Assembly: GCA_029891345.1 (NCBI GenBank)
Contig: CM057009.1
Location: 207,446,709-207,510,708 of the forward strand
DNA from: Dryococelus australis
Taxonomy: Eukaryota > Arthropoda > Insecta > Phasmatodea > Phasmatidae
DNA: 64,000 bases
Direction of reading: 5' to 3'
The position numbers were made by a program, and so were the translations under genes. The notes under the pieces were generated by a model. The model made no database searches. It saw only the letters and a program-made list of their open reading frames with translations, and was not told the DNA's origin. Each line of letters starts with the position of its first letter. Positions within the stretch are counted from its first letter, which is position 1. Positions 11,294 to 22,080 of this stretch are shown piece by piece.

Positions 11294-12519
11294 ATGTGCA
11301 AACCCTATGAAACAGAAGTGGAAGACCCCGTGAAGATGTGGCTGTACAGAGACATATTTGTGCATGACTTTAATTTAATATTTGAACTGCCTCGTGCAGA
11401 CTCATGTGCAAAATGTGACAAATTGACAGCTGAGTTAAGTGACCCGGACTTACAAGATGCACAGAGATCAAAACTTTTGACGCAAAAGGAAATGCATGTA
11501 CGTAAGGCAGATACAGGCTATAAACATTTAAATGCAGATATAAAGAAATCAAAGGACACAAGTGCATCTCTTGAAGTACTTACATTCGATATGCAACCAA
11601 ACGCTACCCGTACCATACCTCAGTCATTCTCAGGCAGTCTACCAGAGACAGTTATGGGTATACAATGATTGTGTTCATTTGTGCTTCACCAATGATTCAT
11701 ACATGATGATGTGGGTGGAAGGACAAGGCAAGCATGGTTCGAGTTAAGTAGCATCTGCTATTTTGAAAGTGCTAAATGAACTGCATAAAAAGAAGATTCT
11801 TCCAGTGAACGAGTTGATACTGTGAAGCGATGGATGCACAGGGCAAAATAAGAACTTCTTCATTGTTGCACTGTGGTCCTACGTCAGAGAGGTTTCGCTA
11901 GAAAAATACATCACAGATTCGTAGTTAGGGGGCTACACATTTTTACTGTGTGACAGGGACTTCAGTCAAATAGAAAAAAATGAAGGGACCACACATTAAC
12001 GAGATTCACACTTCAGAAGATTGGATTCGTTTAATGGAATCAGCACGCCATGAGAAACCATTTGTGGTACTTCCTATTAAAAGACTAGAAGTGGTGGATT
12101 TGGCATCATTCACAGATTAAATGTTTTGCAGACCACAAGTTTCAGCAGGTTTGAAGATGAGACAAGTGACAGAAATATGCAGTGATAAAGATAAACCTTT
12201 TGTCGTTCAATGCAAGTACACTTACACTGATCTGGAAAGTTATACGTCTTTCAATATTCGAAAAACTGGAAGACCTCGTACACTTCCACATCTTGTGTGT
12301 AAATACAAAGAGCCAGTCACAGTGGCCCCAACTAAAGTTAAAGATCTGGAAAAGCAAATGCAATATATACCACCAAGCAAAATGCAGCCATTCTGGAATG
12401 ATTTCTTTGCTGAACATAGGAAACTAGCAGCGAATGCCAAGAAAAGCATCACTCATGGGTGCACAGACATAGATGAGGAACAAGAAACCACGAGTTCAAT
12501 GGGAAATTGGGATGTGTAA
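11294..12519 (+). pseudogene. decayed transposase-like protein with D...SDGCxGQN...DRDF/E motifs
   Basis: The frame starts around CKPYETEVEDPVKMWLYRD (an ATG lies at 11293-11295; a TAACTAG just before could be an acceptor). It continues with the segment PRADSCAKCDKL, a possible zinc-binding CxxC, then LTFDMQ at about 11583. A frameshift follows, then RQLWVYND and a tryptophan-rich stretch, an in-frame stop, SDGCTGQNKN at about 11830, and CDRDFSQIEK at about 11950. The C-terminal part from 12154 is open to the stop at 12517-12519. I recall proteins of this pattern as multicopy, unnamed proteins in arthropods; the spaced acidic motifs suggest a DDE-type nuclease, which is inference. Several stops and frameshifts show that this copy is dead. 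It lies tail to tail with the YqaJ-like ORF at 12893-13781. Confidence 0.6.
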
Positions 12520-12892
12520 AAATCTAAAACATCATTATCTACATATGCATCAACCAAGTGTGTTATGAGAATCAGAACATAATGTTACAGGCTATGAACA
12601 ATATGTACGTGAATGTAATTTTACTTGCTGCTACAGTTAGTACCCTTATAATATTAAAGGCACAGTAAAGTGATTTGCTATATTTTTAAAATATTTTTAA
12701 GCTTATATTCTGAAACTTGATTGTGACTTTCAATAATGACTACTTTAATCTATAAGTAGAAATTTAATTGTTTCTGTAACCTATTTGTGAAACAAAATAT
12801 AGAGTTTGCAAACTTTCTTTTTGCTCCCCTGAAAAGTCATAAAAATGCAGTTATTACCCTTATAATCCTGAACCCTTCAATTATTTGTTTTT

Positions 12893-13800
12893 CCTAGAAC
12901 ACACAGTCCCTATAAATTTCCATGTGCAGTTCTTCATTCCAATCCGACATTATAATTAAATAACACTGTGATCGTTCAGAAATATTGAGTTCACCCTGAA
13001 TTTGATAGTAAAATTTGTGGCTTTTCTTAAGCATAAGCTTGTCATCAAAAGAAATATCTAGAAATAAAAGTTTTTCTTATTTCTCGCCATTTGTTTAAGC
13101 CCAATTCCTCTTGCCAAATGTACACACTTCACTTCAACAATGGTATTTTCTCAGACTAGTCCACTTGGACTTATACCTAAGAAACAGTTAGTATTAGAAT
13201 TTATAAACAAACCACATTGTTTCACGCTAATGACTTTTTCTTTTCAAATTGTTTTATTGCTACGAACACATTTCGACATCTATATTCAAATTATGGCGTT
13301 ATTACTGGAGGCTTGTACGGAAGCTGTAGGACAAGAATTTTACAGGGCGTTGATTCATTCCTCTGGCATATAATGCCAAAGTTACTTGCTGTAAGACACA
13401 TACGTCTCATTTCATGCCACCAGACATCTGATTGCCCGGTTGTCTCATTAATTATTTAAGAAAAGATTTCTGACACTCTTTATTACGACTGCAGTGCTTG
13501 ATTGCTACCCTTGCTGTGGCCATAAGCCGTGGAATAAGTGACATCAAAACTTTCCCGTTTTGGAACAAACATTTTCGTCTGTGGCTAATTTATGTTGTTG
13601 TTGTGTATAGTTTCGGACACAATGGTTCTCATATTCAATTTTTTTGGATTAACCTTCCATATGCGCAATTCTGCATTAGCCATGCATAGACGCTCGAGTC
13701 TATTACCAATGAAGTATTTAAACCTAACTCCGTGGATTTCTTCACTCTTGTTCGGTGATGGAGCAATAACATTAAAATCCTCTGAAACAGAATACAGCAA
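12893..13800 (-). pseudogene. YqaJ-like viral recombinase/exonuclease domain protein, decayed
   Basis: On minus, a good acceptor (CTGTTTCAG, complement of 13782-13790) precedes an open segment with GVRFKYFIGNRLERL. After a frameshift comes LIPRLMATARVAIKHC, then WHEMRRMCLTASNFG at about 13420-13376, the conserved W...R..LTASNFG of YqaJ-type nucleases. Next are CGLFIN, GISPSGLV (13180-13155), IVEVKC (about 13144-13127) and KFYYQIQGELNIS (about 13020-12980), finishing with EIYRDCVF. YqaJ enzymes are lambda-exonuclease-like, using D...ExK. Here the E-x-K is kept, but the aspartate expected in SPDG is serine (SPSG), and stops and frameshifts interrupt the frame. Eukaryotic YqaJ genes of this kind are carried by DNA transposons such as ISL2EU; linkage to the ORF at 11.3-12.5 kb is inferred only from position. 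Confidence 0.7.
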
Positions 13801-13863
13801 AAATTCCAAATGCAGATGTAACTTGTTAGGGCATCTGTATATAACCAACAAAGACCAACATGT

Positions 13864-13890
13864 ATACTGATGTCACAGGCACATCAGTAT
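13864..13890. repeat. perfect 10-bp hairpin
   Basis: ATACTGATGT and ACATCAGTAT flank a 7-base loop CACAGGC. The arms are perfect. It sits just upstream (on minus) of the YqaJ-like frame, close to where the element boundary might be. Confidence 0.8.
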
Positions 13891-15842
13891 GGCGACATCC
13901 TTTTTCCCACGTAAAATCATAGTCTATTTTAAAATACATTATTCTCGAGTTATACACACATACATAAATCACGCACAGTGTGAGCTTTAAAATTTATCAT
14001 ACTATCACGTATTATTCTCTTCTTCCTTATAAAATAGGTAGTGGTAAGGGATAGATAGATATTAATGTGTTTTATTTTTAAGTCTTCGATATTGGCTTGG
14101 TCTGCGTCAATTATGAACATTGTAGCTCAAATGGTGTGGAAATGGCTAGGTAACACATGGTAAGAAATGGTGAAGGAAGGAGGGGTGAAACATATGGAAT
14201 GAAATGATTTGAGGTTGGTGTGTTTCACAACAAGTGTGAGCACCAGATGTCAAATTGTGGCCATATGGCAAAGGAGCATGTGAAAAGGTGGGGAGGTACA
14301 GTGCATAACAAGCATTAACACTATCTGAAACCGTCTGGTAATTGCTGGAAATGGCTCAAGAATGTGTGGAAACAAAGAGGGGAAGGAGGAAAAGTGGTTG
14401 ATTGATGCATAGTTATGTAAAATTGATGCGAATCTCGTTATTTTCAGGTATCGGAAGCTTAAATAATATGAAATGAAGATACGTCTTAAAAACTCCATTA
14501 TTTTAAAATGCAGAGAACAAAAACAGAGCAACATAGTTGACTAACAAAAAAAACCACTGCCAAGAGAATTCTATTTTCAAGCAAAACATAATTGTCACAA
14601 ATATTACAAATATATTAATATGAATAAAATTATCAATGGACAATTTTGAAACAAAGCATTTTTAGTGATTGCAAGAGGAGGGTAATAGTGAAATTTAGGG
14701 AAAATGGAAATTGTTTAACCCAAGAGTGAATTCAAAAATTAAACCCCAGGGAGGAGGGGGAGGTCTTTTAACTGGCATGGTGTGATGACAAAGTTAACCC
14801 CACCAAAAATGTACCTTCCTCCTCCTCCAAGGGTTACACTATATTACCATAGGGTTTTGGAGGAGGAGGGTTGGTAATTTTATTCAAGCAAAATTTTTTT
14901 TTTGGAGGAACCAAGTTGCAAACTTGGATTCTTGAAGTTGGCAGTCCAGTGCTTTGGTGCTAAATTACGTCACTATGTACAGTGTGAGGTTTAATAAGTA
15001 ATTTATTAGTGACACATCATCATTTTATATGTAAATTATTATTATGTATTTTTTAAAGTAATTTAATTTTTGTGTACAAGCATTTGCACAAAAATGCATC
15101 TTCGAGACTTGAATTTTTGAAAGTATTTTCATGTACACTGCAAATTTAATATTTAAAGTATTTTGGGTCTCTATAAGGCTAAGATATTTTTAAGCATTAA
15201 TTTTCAGTTACCATACAATACCAAGACCAATCATCACAGACTGGACTTTAAATACTGCCATTACTGGCAGTATGCTAAAAGCCTCTCCTTATACCCAGAG
15301 ATAAAAAAATAGTTTTTATGTTGCAAGTATCAGCTGTCATCTGCTTCCAAGTCTTACTTGAAACTGTGGATGAGTCGCAATTCAATGGTATAACAAGAGA
15401 ATCTTATCATATTCATTTGTTTCCAGAAGTTGGCCAAAGTAGATTCTAAGATACTGCCAATGTTAGAACGCAGAGTAAAACTACAAATGTTTGCTTTGTT
15501 ATGTTTGCAGCCAAAGCTTTTGACATCACCAGACTCTTTTCTTTATTTATTTTGATATCGGCATATGTTTTCTGGGCAAAATGATTGATTGCATCATTTA
15601 TCAACAGTTATTTCAAACCCCAAATACATTTCAGAGAACAAGAATCATAATCACATAGATGAAACACTGCTTTATTAACAGATTCATGCAAATATTCACA
15701 AAAATGGATGTTGTATGATAACACTTGTGAAGAAACATAAACAAAAATACTGTGCTACAATCATCAAAATGAAAATATATGTAATCGAACATAAGTTTGT
15801 ACAATATCTAAAGAGCGAAATTACATAATAGTTTATTGTATA
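13891..15842. other. AT-rich DNA with a GGA/TCC inverted repeat, no gene seen
   Basis: No coding region was recognised. A perfect 13-bp inverted repeat, CCTCCTCCTCCAA at 14818-14830 and TTGGAGGAGGAGG at 14857-14869, could fold into a hairpin with a 26-base loop. A G-rich run at 14751-14764 (GGGAGGAGGGGGAGG) could form a quadruplex. Confidence 0.6.
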
Positions 15843-15961
15843 CAGTACACTCCCGTTTATTTGTGCTTCTCTTAACCGGTTTTTGACTAATCCATGCGGA
15901 GGTAAAGTGTGCCATGTGAGACATCCATTTCCAGCCGTTGAAGCGTGCCTGACTCATTTCA

Positions 15962-16452
15962 GGCCGTGTCCGAAACGGCAGATTTTGTTGACAAAATTAT
16001 CACATGACCCAATTTTGTATACAAAAATGATGACATATTTGGTAATTTGGTATTTCGTATTTTCTACCTAGCAGCGAATGTTAGCAAACATACAAAATGA
16101 ACATGTGCGCAAATGTTTTCTAAAACAAATAATTGTTCGTAAAATACATTAGGCATGTTTTAAAAAGCAAGTAACTGTTGTACTTTGTTTATATATTTTG
16201 CAACAAATTTTTTTTGAAGTCGTTATTGCATAACTTATTTTCTTATTTATTAATATACGCGCAGCATTCCAGTGATGATTGTAAAAATATTATGTCCGTT
16301 CTAAGCATTCTATTTATTAAAAATATTTTTCACTGTTAATGTAAAAATATATTGCCACGAGTGCTAAACAAGTGACTGTTGACAACTTCCGAAGTGAAAC
16401 GAAATGACAAATTACAAAATAACTATTTGCCATTTCGGTTTTGGACACGGCC
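15962..16452. mobile_element. 491-bp MITE with GGCCGTGTCC ends
   Basis: The outer ten bases GGCCGTGTCC are identical in inverted orientation (15962-15971 and 16443-16452), and the homology continues as GAAACGGCAGAT versus AAAACCGAAATGGCAAAT. The interior is AT-rich without coding potential. It is nested in the pogo-type element. I could not identify a target-site duplication, so the superfamily is open. Confidence 0.65.
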
Positions 16453-16534
16453 CTCCAACATCACGTCTTGCTAGTTTATTGATAGCTCAGACACGGTTGT
16501 TATTCATAGTTTGCAGTGTTGTTTTCACAACATC

Positions 16535-16612
16535 TCAACAAAGCGTAAAAGGACAGTTTTAACTATCATGGAAAAGTTAGAAATGATAAAAAAATTTGAG
16601 CAGGGTGTATAA
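16535..16612 (+). pseudogene. CENP-B-type HTH start of Tigger transposase
   Basis: The frame STKRKRTVLTIMEKLEMIKK FEQGV ends at a TAA (16610-16612). The K-R-K-R...L....KLE.I..(F/L)E.G pattern is the beginning of the N-terminal DNA-binding domain of Tigger/pogo transposases. Nothing of the catalytic domain follows; the downstream bases go straight into AT-rich DNA. A relic. Confidence 0.6.
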
Positions 16613-17046
16613 TAAACAAAAACATCAATTCTGGTGCCAAACAAAAGAAAATTGAAGAATTTTTCAAGAATGGCACGATTTAAATTTTCTTACATTTTTT
16701 TATATAAAGTGTTTAAATGTTTACAAAAAATATTAACATTTCAGAATTTGTAAACTTGTGTGTGCGTGTGTTAAGTTGGTAAAATTTAAATAAGCTCCTA
16801 GTAATTAAAGATGTATAGAAATCTGAGATATTTCAGCCCATCCTATTGAGACTGAATGAGCAAGCAGCCTACAATTATTGATAAAGGTGTGCGCTTATGT
16901 TTTTGTAAAATTCATAATGGTTGTCACTCTTGAAATGAATGAAATCAGACTTTTTTTTAATGTGTTTTCCTTGCTTTAGCAAAAGTAAATGTTAGGTCCC
17001 GCATTTGTATTGTAAGGGTTATTTTTTAAATTGAGACTGTACTGTA

Positions 17047-18199
17047 TTTTTTAAATGCCAGGTTGCCTCACTTCAAGTCCTGTTATAGACTTTATTGCAT
17101 TGCATTCTAAACTTTCAACTAACTCTGGCATCTAAAGGACGGGACTGAGTGATGCACGTTGAGAAAGCAACACACACATAGCTACACACCGCTTATTGGT
17201 TTGTGCCGCCCGCCTGGTGCCGCGCCAGCGCAGGCTGTGTATACGTGATGTGCAGTGAATTACGCTATACTTGGTGCAATATTAAGATAATTAAAAATAT
17301 TGTATACTTTAGATCCTGCACATACAGTGCGTGATTTGCATTTGCTTTGAAATGTATAATAGGTACTGTGTTTTATTATGATTTTAAGAGCCAATATCAC
17401 TGTTCCATTAATAGTAAAAATGTGTGAATTCAATTATCCTGGTTTTTTAATACAAATTTGCTTATTCATGTTTTCTTTGGCCACGATTAACACAGTTAAT
17501 CATGAGTTTAGTATATTTGCACAATGTGTAGGTAGTATATATTACATTTAAATATGCAACAATTTAAAAATGTTGGAGTTGCAAGACTGTAAACTTGAGA
17601 TTTAGGGTAGCTTTGGCAAGAATTCATTTTTCTTATTAGAGTTGACAGGGTACGCAGGAAAATATTTATTCATATCTTAACTATGTAAGAGTGCTAGTAG
17701 CAACATGTATATTTAGTGATTTTATTTTGTAGTGCATGTTATTGGTGATAATTAAAGAAAATACATTAACAATTCAGTTAGTGACATATTTTCATGTACA
17801 CTTGTCAAAAATCACGCACTTTTCAGAATAGCAAAACTGTGACATTTTACAGTTGCTTTTCTAATGCCTTCATTACACGATGCCAAAATGGCTATGTTTG
17901 TTTACATTAGGTGTTGGTGAAAAATTACACGAATATTGGATACACATCACAAATGTACATATTTTTAGTTTCAAAAGCCAAATAAATATGTATTACAGAC
18001 AGTAAAACTCATGTTGTTTTATTTACAACCTGTACATATATGTGATCGCCACTGTTTTACATTTTACGACCATAATGATTTATCACAAATTTATAACGTT
18101 ATGTATAATTATGACATATTTCCTTACTGATAAAATAAATATTCTATTTCTTGTTTCGGTGACATTATGTCAATAAAAAGTACAAAGTAGGTCGGTTGA
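17047..18199. other. AT-rich DNA, no gene seen
   Basis: A short GC-rich patch at 17190-17250 is the only composition change. No coding region, RNA gene or repeat pair was recognised. Confidence 0.5.
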
Positions 18200-18288
18200 G
18201 TAGTGATGTTTTGCTGTAATCGACCTGTGATCTACCCGGCCCATCTGGTGAAGTACTGAAAATTAGGACAGGAAGTCTAAACAAGCAG

Positions 18289-18471
18289 ATGGGAGAGGTT
18301 AAAGTTAGGCAGGGCAAAGAAACTGCCCAGACACGATCATGTTGGCGTTGTAATGGTAACCACACTATGGATAAATGTCAGCACACTGCTACCCCGTCTC
18401 AGTTTTGCGGAAACCGGGGCCACATCAAAAGGGCCTGCATAATAAAGAAGAAGCGTCAAACAGACAGCTGA
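18289..18471 (+). pseudogene. gypsy gag nucleocapsid end (CCHC knuckle)
   Basis: The open frame carries CWRCNGNHTMDKC, a canonical CX2CX4HX4C knuckle, followed by a second one, SQFCGNRGHIKRAC, in which the first cysteine is replaced by serine. These bind the element's RNA in Gag. The frame ends at TGA 18469-18471; the capsid region that should lie upstream is absent, so the element is truncated at about 18.2 kb. Confidence 0.8.
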
Positions 18472-18543
18472 ATTTCAGGTAATGGTGCAAGAGGCCAAGA
18501 AACACGAGCCGACTAGGACGAGGGTGAGTACACCGTATATAAC

Positions 18544-18768
18544 ATGAGGGACAAAAGCAGAAAGGACCCGCTATGTGTGGAAGTGTTATTAGATGGAAAA
18601 CCACTTAGCATGGAAGTGGATACAGGAGCACTGTATACAATAATACGCTGGCAAACTTTTAAATGTTTATGGCCAGATGAACCTTCCTTGAGGAGGAGAA
18701 ATTTGGTGTTGCACACCTGGTCAGATGAACCACTGCAGGTGCTGGGCACTAAGGAGGTAAAAGTGTAA
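18544..18768 (+). pseudogene. gypsy aspartic protease
   Basis: The segment VLLDGKPLSMEVDTGALYTI has the retropepsin active-site triad D-T-G-A in its usual hydrophobic context. The protease would process the polyprotein. The frame stops at 18766-18768 before the reverse transcriptase, which lies in another register, so the polyprotein is broken here. Confidence 0.8.
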
Positions 18769-18884
18769 TTTAAGGGCAGCAAAAGTGTTTGTCTTGGACT
18801 GTTGATAGTAAAGGGCAAAGGCCCAGTTTATTGGGTCATGCTTGGTGAGACCCACTAGGTTTAAAACTGGTTGGTGCTAATAGT

Positions 18885-19878
18885 GTGGGTGTAGGAGCTC
18901 GAAATATATTTATAATTGCGATAACTGCACAGTTTCCCTTGGTGTTCAGAACAGATGAAGTTGGGGCTTATGTTGGACTAAAGGTGTCCCTAACTATTAA
19001 GCCAGACAGTAAACCTATTTTTAACAAAAGTCGACCTGTGGCATTTGTACTAAGGAAGAAAGTGATGGCTGAAATAAATATGCTGGTAGAACGGGATGTG
19101 TACAAACCAGTGTTCTTTTCTAATTGCTCAACAACTGTGGTTCCCATATTAAAGTGTGATGGATCAGTGAGGTTGTGCGGGAATTACAAAAGTACTGTGA
19201 ACACTGTAGCGTTAATGGAGGTATATCCCTTGCCCACAGTCAGAGAAGCTTTTGCAGTGCTGGAAGGTGGGAAGGTACTCACGAAACTTGACCTAGAGGA
19301 AGCGTACCTGCAGGTGACAGTGGAGGATGAAACTGCAGAATTGCTGACAGTAAACACAATGAAGGGGTTATTTAGGGTGAGACGGCTACATTTTGGAATC
19401 AAGCAGTGGCCCAACTATTTTCCAGAGGTAGATGGAAACCTTGCTGGCTGGTGTCCCAGGTACAGTTGTGCTGTTATATGATATTTTGGTTAGTGGTGAA
19501 AGTGAGCAAGAGTTGATGCCACGTGTCCAGGAAGTTCTGGGGAAATTGGAAAAAGCTGGTTTAGTGCTGAAGAAATCAAAGTGCCTGTTTACTGTTGATG
19601 TAGTTACTGTTTTAGGTCATAAAGTGGATGGCACAGGTATTCACTCGTTGGCAAGCAAAGTGGAAGCAATACATAGTGCACCCACACCTAAGAATAAAAA
19701 GGAACTCCAGGTTTTCTTGAGCCTACTCAACTTTTACGACAGGTTTCTGAAGTATCGAGCTGAGGTGTTGGAACCCTTACATAGGCTATTGGATGTATCT
19801 GCCAGTTGGCAATGGACGGGGACACACACTGAGATATTTGAAAGAGCCAACAGCTGTTGCAATCTGACCACGTGTTAG
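18885..19878 (+). pseudogene. gypsy reverse transcriptase, frameshifted, YxDD lost
   Basis: The frame at 18885-19420 carries the finger and palm blocks, including YPLPTVREAF and LTKLDLEEAYLQV with the first catalytic aspartate, then MKGLFRVRRLHFGIK. Near 19420-19435 the reading shifts to the next frame, which continues LLAGVPGTVV and then LLYDILVSG. The usual Y-x-D-D box is here L-L-Y-D: the first of the two paired aspartates has become tyrosine, so polymerase activity would be lost even without the frameshift. The thumb region LGHKVDGTGI...NFYDRF follows. Confidence 0.9.
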
Positions 19879-20420
19879 TGGATTATGATTTGGACAAACC
19901 TGTGATTTTGACATGTGATGCCTCCGAGTATGGGGTTGGAGCAGTGTTGGCCCATGAACTTGACGATGGGTCTGAGACTTCCATCGCTTTTGGGTCCAGA
20001 ACATTGCAAAGGTGTGACCGAAATTACTAACAAATGGACAAGGAAGCTTTGGCTGTAGTATTTGGAGACACAAAGTTTGAGCATTATCTTACAGGCAGAC
20101 CTATCAAGATAGTGACTGACCACAAGCCCTTGTTACGGTTAATACACCCAAAGAAGTCAATTCCTGATTCATTGTCACCCAGGTTGTTGCGGTGGAGCTT
20201 GATGTTGTCCATGTACGACTATGAGCTTGAATATTGGCCAGGGTCACAGATAAGCCATGCTGATGCATTAAGCAGACTGCCTGTTCCAGGTACCCAATCC
20301 TTCAGAAGTGCTGATGTTGGGGGAGTTATCGCGATTGCTGATGTTGCAGGAACCTCCTGGTCTGCTGTAGGATCCCCTAAAGATAGCGAGAGAAAATGGC
20401 ATGTATCCTGTATTATCTAG
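19876..20420 (+). pseudogene. gypsy RNase H domain
   Basis: From about 19900 the frame reads [15 protein letters not shown] (the D of the D-E-D-D set), then GSRTL, a TAA stop at about 20029, and continues open as DKEALAVV (catalytic E), FTG-like LTGRPIKIVTDHKPL (catalytic D) and RLLRW...HADALSRLP. This is the standard Ty3/gypsy RNase H, which removes RNA template during reverse transcription. One stop breaks it from the RT. Confidence 0.9.
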
Positions 20421-20429
20421 GATGGCACG

Positions 20430-21250
20430 TTTTGTGAAGGAAGGGTGGCCAGGATGGTGTGCACAGGAATTGCAGCCCTATTATGTAAGGCGTCATGACC
20501 TCTCCATGGAAAAGGAGTGTGTGCTGTGGGGGAATAGAGTGGTTATACCCTGAAGTTACAAGTGGAACTGACGACTATCCTACTTGCCGACCATGATGGC
20601 GAATCCTCATGAAGGCAATAGCCAGAAGTTATTTTTGGTGGCCTAAACTTGATGCTCAATATGAAGGAGCAGTAGGTGCGTGTGAAAAATGCCAAAGATG
20701 CCGCAATAATTTACCAAGGATAGAGGCTGCGTAACCAACAGCGGACAAGCCATGGGGATGACTGCATATGGATTTTGCAGGACCCTTTCAGGGAAAAAAT
20801 TTCTTGATTGTAATTGATGCATTTTCCAAAAGGCCTGAGGTGCGGCGAGTTCCAAACATGAATGCTAGTGTGGTAGTAGAGGAACTGCGTGACATGTTTA
20901 GCTGCCACGGGTTGCCATATGTGGTGGTAGCAGATAATGAAACGGCATTCCACTCACAGGAGTTGAAAGAATTTTTGCAGAAAAATGAGATTCAAATGTT
21001 GTTTTCTCCCCCTTATCATCAGTCAAGTAATGGCTTGACATAACGGACAGTGCAGACAGCGAAGCAGAAACTTAGGATAAGCACTCAGGACGACTGTAAA
21101 ACATGGCTAGCACGTATATTATTGTCGCTCCGGACAATACACAGCACAGAAACATCACATACTCCTGCTGAATTGACAATGAACTGGACATTGTAGACTG
21201 CCCTGACTAAACTTCATCCATCGGCATGGCTAAGTCAGCCGGAGAGGCAA
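20430..21250 (+). pseudogene. gypsy integrase, catalytic Glu replaced by stop
   Basis: The H2C2 zinc finger is decayed, but ARSYFWWPKLDAQ and CEKCQRC remain at about 20625-20700. The core has MDFAGPFQGKNFLIVIDAFS at about 20768 (first D), VVADNETAF (second D) and SPPYHQSSNGL at about 21010, directly followed by T-stop-R where A-E-R is expected, so the codon of the catalytic glutamate is TAA. After this VQTAKQKLR continues in frame. The D,D-35-E triad is therefore incomplete. Confidence 0.9.
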
Positions 21251-21847
21251 GCAAGCAAGCGCTGACATTGCCCCAAAAAGTCGACAGTTTCAGCCAAGTG
21301 ACGCAGTGTGTCTCCAAAAAACTATACAGCTGGATACAGATGGCTAGCACGAGTAGTCACAGCAGTTGAGGGGCAGCTCATATTCAGAGTAAGGGATGAG
21401 CAAGGTAGGGAACATCGACGACATGTGGACCAATTGCGCCATTGAAGGGGATCAATAACACAACATAGGGTGACAAGATCCCTGAAGGTTCCAGGGGCAT
21501 TAGTATTACAGGGTCATCATCACAAGTTCCAGTTTCCCCATCACAGCGATGCAGGGCTCGACCAGACAGCGGTTGATGCCCCACAGGATATACAGCCAGC
21601 GGGGCGGCCCAGCGCACCCTCAGCAGAGGTGGAGCGGCCAGCCCACCAGCCCCACTCAACAGGACAGCATACAGAGCAGCCAGCAGGTGTAGAGCAACTC
21701 AGTCCAACTGGGTCCAGAGACTCCTCACCTTTCAGAGGGTTCCCAGGCGAGCCATTGGCAACACCTACTGTCTGTGGGAGCTCAGCTCGGCAAAGGAGGC
21801 AGCCGAGGAAGTTACGGGACTTTGTGACATTTTAGGACAGAGGGAAC

Positions 21848-22040
21848 TGTTGTGTATCTTTCCAGTGTTATCACTCTTACAAGTGGTGTGTGTCTTTCCA
21901 GAGTACTGACAGTAACACATGTTGTGGTGGTTAGGTTGGTAATGCTAATGACTTCGCAGGTAGCGCCAGTAGTCTTCTGTTGATGTGTGTGACATGTTGG
22001 ATTCACCATGTAGCGGTTAGCATGCATTTAACAGGTATAT
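21848..22040 (+). repeat. probable start of gypsy 3' LTR, truncated
   Basis: TGTTGTGTATC begins right after a purine-rich tract (AGGACAGAGGGAAC), which would be the polypurine tract priming plus-strand synthesis. No 5' LTR copy exists in the window for comparison, and the LTR is cut short by, or passes into, the tandem monomers that begin near 22081. Confidence 0.45.
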
Positions 22041-22080
22041 TGTCAGTGCACAATGTAAGCATTAAATTTAGAAAGTGAGA

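Larger units (their letters stand above)
15843..17044 (+). mobile_element. pogo/Tigger-type transposon, decayed and invaded
   Basis: The left end reads CAGTACACTCCCGTTTAT and the right end, reverse-complemented, CAGTACAGTCTCAATTTA; a TA flanks each end (15841-15842 and 17045-17046), as in pogo/Tigger insertions. The TIR match is good for about 12 bases and then decays. A CENP-B-like HTH remnant lies at 16535-16612. A separate 491-bp inverted-repeat element (15962-16452) is nested in the left part. Without it the element would be about 0.7 kb, so it is an internally deleted copy with no DDE domain. Confidence 0.55.
18200..22040 (+). mobile_element. 5'-truncated Ty3/gypsy LTR retrotransposon
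   Basis: In order: end of gag with a CCHC zinc knuckle (18338-18450), aspartic protease (about 18570-18770), reverse transcriptase (18885-19700), RNase H (19876-20280), integrase zinc finger and core (20580-21200), and a chromodomain-less C-terminal tail with VRDEQGREHRRHVDQLR (about 21387). A purine-rich tract (21833-21847) then precedes TGTTGTG at 21848, a likely 3' LTR start. Gag capsid, 5' LTR and primer site are missing. The domain order PR-RT-RH-IN is that of Ty3/gypsy, and the flavour is that of the arthropod K02A2.6-like elements. Stops, frameshifts and lost catalytic residues make it inactive. Its 3' end runs into the tandem array at 22081. Confidence 0.9.
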
